Shown in pieces: positions 6,204-9,211 of a DNA stretch of 9,211 bases; within the stretch, counting starts at the first letter, position 1; every line of letters starts with the position of its first letter. Position numbers and translations under genes: made by a program. Under the pieces are notes generated by a model, which was given only the letters and a program-made list of their open reading frames with translations, was not told the DNA's origin and did not search any database. Source of the stretch: an uncultured Sphingomonas sp. (lineage in GTDB: Bacteria > Pseudomonadota > Alphaproteobacteria > Sphingomonadales > Sphingomonadaceae); assembly GCF_936927845.1 (NCBI RefSeq), contig NZ_CAKZHV010000014.1:1-9211 (forward strand), in the 5' to 3' direction.

Positions 6204-6254
6204 CGAAGAAGTTTATCGACGCGCATAGTTCGGCGTCGATATTATTAGTCGTGT
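6204..6254. promoter_or_regulatory. Divergent promoter/operator region with 9-bp inverted repeat
   Basis: The 51-nt gap separates the sigma-like gene (minus) from the nuclease gene (plus). At its centre, 6214-6222 TATCGACGC and 6233-6241 GCGTCGATA form a perfect inverted repeat with a 10-nt spacer, so half-site centres are about two helical turns apart, as expected of an operator for a dimeric regulator. TATTAT at 6240-6245 could be a -10 for the plus gene and TAATAT on the other strand for the minus gene, but no -35 is convincing. Neither flanking start has a clear Shine-Dalgarno site. Confidence 0.55.
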
Positions 6255-6599
6255 ATGGCAATCAGAGTTTCGAGTGCGAAGGCTAAAGGGCGCAAACTAC
6301 AGCAAGAGGTAGTCGTGCGGTTGCTCGCAGCATATCCGCAGCTTGGAGAAGACGATCTCAAGTCTTGCTCGATGGGTAGTCAGGGCGCGGACGTGTGGAT
6401 GTCTACCGCTGCAAAGGCGGCTATCCCCTTCGACATAGAGTGCAAGGCGCGCAGCGGCGTCGCGCTCATCTATGACGCCTTGGCACAGGCTAAGCGCCAC
6501 CCTGACCGTACGCCGCTCGCGATCGTCAAGGCTGACCGGAAGCAACCGCTCGCGGTGTTGACCCTAGATGACCTCTTGGCGTTGCTAACCACCATATAA
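6255..6599 (+). CDS. Small PD-(D/E)XK-type nuclease
   Basis: A 114-residue protein resembling small phage endonucleases of the restriction-endonuclease fold. The N-terminal SSAKAKGRKLQQEVVVRLL at 6-24 gives a basic segment and a first helix with Glu18. GSQGADVWMS at 41-50 supplies the motif aspartate Asp46, and PFDIECKAR at 58-66 supplies Glu62-x-Lys64, together the PD-ExK metal site. IYDALAQAK at 72-80 is the helix after the core, and PLAIVKADRKQPLAVLTLDDLL forms the final strands. The length fits the family. Such enzymes in phages degrade host DNA or process recombination intermediates; which applies cannot be told. It is transcribed away from the sigma-like operon, and 74 nt separate it from DUF262, so it may belong to either functional group. 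Confidence 0.72.
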   Translation: MAIRVSSAKAKGRKLQQEVVVRLLAAYPQLGEDDLKSCSMGSQGADVWMSTAAKAAIPFDIECKARSGVALIYDALAQAKRHPDRTPLAIVKADRKQPLAVLTLDDLLALLTTI

Positions 6600-6673
6600 C
6601 GCATCGGACGTTATCGGCAGGTTCGTGTTGACCTATTGAGCGATAATCGAGACAAAGGGGCAAGGAGACCGCT
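6600..6673 (+). promoter_or_regulatory. Leader of the DUF262-HEPN pair, with ribosome binding site
   Basis: This 74-nt gap ends with AAGGAG at 6662-6667, six nucleotides before a GTG at 6674, which fixes the DUF262 start. TTATCG at 6611-6616 and CGATAA at 6641-6646 form an inverted pair 24 nt apart that could be an operator. TTGACC at 6628-6633 resembles a -35 and GATAAT at 6642-6647 a -10, but only 8 nt separate them, so they do not make one promoter. Confidence 0.4.
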
Positions 6674-7849
6674 GTGATCGATTTGTTTAACGAAGAGCTT
6701 CCGCATGACCAGCAGGAAGACGCGTCTGATCTCGATTTGCAGCCCGACTGGTTCACAGGCCCGACTCTTTGGTCAACGGATTGGACAACTGAGACGATTG
6801 TTTCTCAGCTTCGACGCGGGAACATTAATCTAAATCCGAGATATCAGCGTCGCAACGCGTGGGATTCGGTTCGCAAAAGCCTTTTCATCGAGTCCCTGAT
6901 CCTCGGATTACCTATACCTCAGATCATCCTTGCAGAAGAACGCAATCAGCGCGGACGGTTCATCGTTATAGATGGAAAGCAGCGACTATTAGCGATCCGA
7001 CAGTTTGCTTCGAAGAGAGATGATGCCGATTTCCCACAATTGCGACTGACCGGCCTTAGTGATCGTACTGACTTGAATGGGCTGACCTATGAAAAGCTGC
7101 ATGATGATGACCGCCTTCGTGACGACCTTAATAATTTTGAGAACCAAACGGTAAGAACGGTCGTCATCAGAGGTTGGCAGAACGAGAAATATCTTTATTC
7201 AGTGTTTCTTCGGATCAACACCGGTAGTGTGCAGCTTTCACCTCAGGAGCTTAGGCAGGCTCTACATCCGGGACGCTTCTCTGACTTGATCGACGACGTT
7301 TCGATCCAGTCTGAAGCACTAAAATCTGCGCTAAAGCTCAAAGAACCTGACTTCCGTATGCGTGATGTAGAGCTAGTTCTGCGATGGTTTGCGTACCGAA
7401 ATTTCGCTGGAGCTTACAACGGCGATCTTAAAAAGTTTCTTGATAATACTACCAGCTACTTCAACAAAAGTTGGGATGCAACGAAGGACAATCTCGCCGA
7501 ACAAGCCAAGGAACTCGATGCCGCGCTTGGCGCAACTCGAACGATCTTTGGTGATAGGGACGAGCTTAGAAAGTGGAACGGTAGGACTTACGAAAAGCCT
7601 ATTAATAGGGCCGTTTTCGACATCATGACCTACTACTTCTCGTTTCCGGCAGTCCGCGAGGAAGCCTTAAAGCATTCAGCCGAACTCAAAGCCGCCTTCC
7701 AGTACGAATGTGATAAGAACCAAGACTTTCTATCGTCACTTGAGGCAACGACAAAATCGATTGACGCAAATCGGGTCCGCTTTGGAGTGTGGGCAAGAGT
7801 ACTTACAAGTGTACTCGGCGTAGCGATTACCTCTCCAATGGAGAGGTAA
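6674..7849 (+). CDS. DUF262 domain protein (GmrS/ParB-like), partner of a HEPN protein
   Basis: A 391-residue protein with an N-terminal DUF262 domain at about 38-210. Key features are NPRYQRRNAWD at 54-64, SLFIESLILGLPIPQIILAEE at 69-89, the signature VIDGKQRLLAI at 98-108 (DGxQR, the ParB-like nucleotide/metal motif), and FLRINTGSVQLSPQELRQAL at 178-197. DUF262 forms the nucleotide-binding half of modification-dependent restriction enzymes such as GmrSD and of SspE, where it controls an effector. The partner DUF1524 HNH domain is absent: the rest of the protein (about 210-391) is helical and shows no HNH. An effector is instead supplied by the next gene, a HEPN protein 3 nt away. The GTG start is set by AAGGAG six nt upstream. 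Use in phage defence or inter-phage conflict is inferred from family knowledge. Confidence 0.85.
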   Translation: MIDLFNEELPHDQQEDASDLDLQPDWFTGPTLWSTDWTTETIVSQLRRGNINLNPRYQRRNAWDSVRKSLFIESLILGLPIPQIILAEERNQRGRFIVIDGKQRLLAIRQFASKRDDADFPQLRLTGLSDRTDLNGLTYEKLHDDDRLRDDLNNFENQTVRTVVIRGWQNEKYLYSVFLRINTGSVQLSPQELRQALHPGRFSDLIDDVSIQSEALKSALKLKEPDFRMRDVELVLRWFAYRNFAGAYNGDLKKFLDNTTSYFNKSWDATKDNLAEQAKELDAALGATRTIFGDRDELRKWNGRTYEKPINRAVFDIMTYYFSFPAVREEALKHSAELKAAFQYECDKNQDFLSSLEATTKSIDANRVRFGVWARVLTSVLGVAITSPMER

Positions 7850-7852
7850 TCG
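7824..7852 (+). promoter_or_regulatory. 13-bp hairpin over the DUF262 stop and HEPN ribosome binding site
   Basis: Bases 7824-7836 (CGATTACCTCTCC) pair perfectly with 7840-7852 (GGAGAGGTAATCG) around an AAT loop. The 3' arm contains the HEPN Shine-Dalgarno GGAGAGG (7840-7846) and the DUF262 stop TAA (7847-7849), and ends immediately before the HEPN ATG (7853). In RNA this would hide the ribosome site until ribosomes finishing DUF262 melt it. It is not followed by a T-run, so it is not a terminator. The pairing is seen directly; the coupling is inferred. Confidence 0.8.
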
Positions 7853-8458
7853 ATGCCTTCTGCGCTCTACAATGAACTAAGCGACGGCGTTCAACGCATC
7901 GAACAAACCTTCCTCAAGTTCAAACAGAAGTCAGCAGGGAACTATACTGACCGCCAGCTTACCATGGCGGCGGCATACACTCTTCTTTGCCATTCGCAGA
8001 TCGAAACCTTCTTGGAGGCTTGGACCAAACAGTTCGTGGACCATGCGGAGACAGAGTGGAAGGCCAACCGGGCGACTAGGACAATGGTCCACATCTGTAC
8101 GTTCCACGAGGGGCGAAAGAACATGAGCAATCCCCCGAACGACGACAAATGGAACGAGGAAGTCTTCAAGGCCCTCGCCAAGCATAAAAGCGTAATTACC
8201 GGAAATCACGGGATCAAAGAGGCGAATGTATGTGAGCTACTATCTCCCGTAGGGTTTGACACCCGCACGATTGACCCCATCCTCTTAGGAGATCTGACCG
8301 CGTTTGGCCGTCTTCGTGGCGACCACGCTCATAAGTCGTATCACGTCCAAGTACAGATGACGTTCGACCCTTTCGATCGCCGCGCTAAGGTCCAAGGTCT
8401 ACTAACGCTATTAAATGCCTTAGACGGTCAGCTAGCCGCATACTTCGCCACCGTCTGA
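7853..8458 (+). CDS. HEPN-domain protein, putative RNase effector
   Basis: A 201-residue, mostly helical protein. FGRLRGDHAHKS at 152-162 contains Arg155-x4-His160, the Rx4-6H signature of HEPN ribonucleases, here in the last helical part, as in the RiboL-PSP and MAE_28990-like HEPN families. The first helices (residues 8-30 and 35-66, with HSQIETFLEAWTKQF) would make the HEPN bundle. HEPN proteins dimerise so that two RxH motifs form a metal-independent RNA-cutting site, commonly against tRNA or mRNA in toxin-antitoxin and anti-phage systems. The gene starts 3 nt after the DUF262 stop. Its strong GGAGAGG ribosome site is buried in a hairpin, implying output tied to DUF262 translation. Some HEPN proteins are inactive partners, but this motif is intact. 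Confidence 0.8.
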   Translation: MPSALYNELSDGVQRIEQTFLKFKQKSAGNYTDRQLTMAAAYTLLCHSQIETFLEAWTKQFVDHAETEWKANRATRTMVHICTFHEGRKNMSNPPNDDKWNEEVFKALAKHKSVITGNHGIKEANVCELLSPVGFDTRTIDPILLGDLTAFGRLRGDHAHKSYHVQVQMTFDPFDRRAKVQGLLTLLNALDGQLAAYFATV

Positions 8459-8471
8459 AAGCTTCACTGCG

Positions 8472-8479
8472 TCTAAATA
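8472..8479 (+). promoter_or_regulatory. T4-late-promoter-like octamer TCTAAATA
   Basis: TCTAAATA differs by one base from the T4 late promoter TATAAATA and is followed by CTA, as in many T4 late sites (TATAAATACTA). It lies 13 nt after the HEPN stop, directly before the HNH gene. The start of transcription would fall near the GTG at 8484, so transcription would be nearly leaderless there or begin inside the gene. The nonamer CTAAATACT recurs on the minus strand at 3687-3695. Suggestive only because a gp55-like sigma gene is nearby. Confidence 0.3.
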
Positions 8480-8483
8480 CTAG

Positions 8484-8855
8484 GTGCCTGACCTACCACG
8501 TACCTACAGCCGCCGCCCTACACCAGCCAGCCGCCAAGGTGGCAGCAAGGCGCTCCGGGACCGTACAGCCGCATATAAGCGCCTATGCGCCTCCATCCTC
8601 CACGATCACCCCTTGTGCGTCTATTGTGCCTCCACGGGCGCTGTGACGCCCGCCACGCTAGTGGATCATATCCTCGCCCTCTCGCTCGGCGGAGGCAACG
8701 AGCGCACCAACCTCACCGCATCGTGCACGTCATGCAACGCGGACAAAGCCAAGGCAGAGGCGCGATGCGCAGCACGCGGTTACGGTGAGCAGGAAGCGCG
8801 TCTCGACTATGATCTAGCGGGATGGATCACGCGCGCGCGCCCGCGCACTTTTTGA
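8484..8855 (+). CDS. HNH endonuclease
   Basis: A 123-residue phage-type HNH nuclease. CVYC at 45-48 and CTSCN at 81-85 are the two Cys pairs of a structural zinc. VDHILALSLGGGNERTNLTASC at 60-81 holds the catalytic Asp61-His62, the structural Asn76 and the second beta strand. The basic stretch before the domain (RTYSRRPTPASRQGGSK) may touch DNA. Free-standing enzymes like this sit next to terminase genes in many tailed phages and help cut DNA at packaging, or act as homing nucleases; no terminase is in view. The longest start is a GTG at 8484 right after an in-frame TAG, without a good Shine-Dalgarno site. The C-terminal end overlaps the convergent small exported protein by 29 nt. Confidence 0.85.
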   Translation: MPDLPRTYSRRPTPASRQGGSKALRDRTAAYKRLCASILHDHPLCVYCASTGAVTPATLVDHILALSLGGGNERTNLTASCTSCNADKAKAEARCAARGYGEQEARLDYDLAGWITRARPRTF

Positions 8856-9141
8856 GCAACTGTTCACCCACTGGATTACCAGCGCGGCGTACGCGGGTGC
8901 CACCATCCACCGGCGTCAGCACCAACGTTGAGAACGTGTGACCGGCGTACGAGATACCCAAGCGCGTCGACGCTTCATCGTATCGAGTAACGATCAAAGG
9001 TGATCCGTACTTTAGGGTCACACATTCCTGTAGAGACAATGCATCCATCGTCACGACACGATCGCTCTTGAACTTCAATGGCTCGGCAAGCGCTGGCACT
9101 GCCAACGCTACGGCCATCAACCCTCCAATGATCTTACGCAT
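8827..9141 (-). CDS. Small exported protein with signal peptide
   Basis: A 104-residue protein starting MRKIIGGLMAVALAVPALAE: a basic start, hydrophobic core and ALA before residue 20 make a signal peptidase I signal, so the mature 85-residue protein should be periplasmic or secreted. I do not recognise the mature domain; it looks beta-rich and has two cysteines, at 40 and 99, that could pair. GGAGG five nucleotides before the ATG at 9141 decides the start over an ATG four codons earlier. It points against the HNH gene and its last 29 nt overlap that gene's end, typical of compact genomes. Proteins like this in phage genomes may be morons that alter the host envelope; the idea is untested here. 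Confidence 0.72.
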   Translation of the reverse strand: MRKIIGGLMAVALAVPALAEPLKFKSDRVVTMDALSLQECVTLKYGSPLIVTRYDEASTRLGISYAGHTFSTLVLTPVDGGTRVRRAGNPVGEQLLKKCAGARA

Positions 9142-9160
9142 ATGATCCTCCAACGATGTG

Positions 9161-9211
9161 GATCGGCGTGGAAAAGGGACCCCGGTAGCGGGGTGATCGG
9201 CGTCGAAAAGG
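9161..9211. repeat. Direct repeat of 17 nt with a 34-nt period
   Basis: GATCGGCGTGGAAAAGG at 9161-9177 recurs with one change at 9195-9211, where the window ends. The two copies flank a small hairpin. The array may continue to the right. The repeats are in the 5' region of the exported-protein gene and could be binding sites or the trace of a duplicated terminator. Confidence 0.6.
9170..9194 (-). terminator. Possible terminator hairpin upstream of the exported-protein gene
   Basis: On the minus strand a 6-bp stem ACCCCG/CGGGGT (9194-9189 with 9184-9179), with a 4-nt loop, is followed by CCCTTTTCC. The T-run is short, so termination would be partial. It would end a gene entering from beyond the right edge, just before the exported-protein gene. 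Confidence 0.4.

Noticed and set aside
6628..6647. TTGACC plus GATAAT as a sigma-70 promoter for DUF262
   Set aside because: Only 8 nt separate the boxes, far short of the usual 16-18.
7824..7852. The same hairpin as a transcription terminator between DUF262 and HEPN
   Set aside because: No T-run follows; the stem ends at the HEPN start codon and contains its ribosome site, so a translation role fits better.
8829..8846. Alternating GC run as a possible Z-DNA or regulatory signal
   Set aside because: It is within the overlapping 3' ends of two genes and is explained by Arg/Ala codons.

Overview
The window joins two different kinds of DNA. Positions 1 to about 3600 are GC-rich and look like the accessory part of an alphaproteobacterial replicon; a sphingomonad or rhizobial relative is my tentative guess, from gene content and codon style only. 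Positions about 3620 to 9211 are less GC-rich, tightly packed and phage-like. I see no rRNA, tRNA or CRISPR array.

Left block. Three minus-strand genes, each overlapping the next by an ATGA, form one cassette: a serine resolvase, a protein with the plasmid pRiA4b ORF-3 fold, and the N-terminal part of an ISKra4-family transposase that loses homology near position 60. The presumed outer end of the element, starting GGGGG when read inward, is at about 1980. Directly beside it lies a zinc metalloprotease gene that has lost its 5' end, so the element, or an older rearrangement, probably cut it. A one-nucleotide gap then leads to a small lipoprotein. From 2948 to about 3600 there is no convincing gene: there are remnants, a small palindrome and a cluster of four to five direct repeats resembling the ends of an IS21-family element.

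Right block. A minus-strand operon runs from 6203 down to a rho-independent terminator at 3619-3650. Its first gene has an N-terminal half resembling the T4 gp55 late sigma factor, fused to two tandem NUMOD4-like repeats. It is followed by three phage-type hypothetical genes: a 98-residue protein with a weak ParB/Srx-like motif, a 276-residue protein with an HxRRGHWR-type C-terminal box, and a 152-residue basic-tailed protein. A 51-nt divergent intergenic region, centred on a perfect 9-bp inverted repeat, separates this operon from plus-strand genes.

The plus-strand genes are a small PD-(D/E)XK nuclease, a DUF262 protein with a HEPN protein 3 nt downstream, and an HNH endonuclease. The DUF262-HEPN pair looks like an anti-phage or toxin-type module. 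A perfect 13-bp hairpin overlaps the DUF262 stop codon and buries the HEPN ribosome binding site, ending one base before the HEPN start codon. This suggests that HEPN synthesis depends on translation of DUF262. A convergent gene for a small exported protein closes the window, preceded by a 34-nt tandem repeat unit and a hairpin.

The most unusual items are the sigma factor-NUMOD4 fusion, the hairpin-gated DUF262-HEPN pair, and the divergent operator between the two transcription units.
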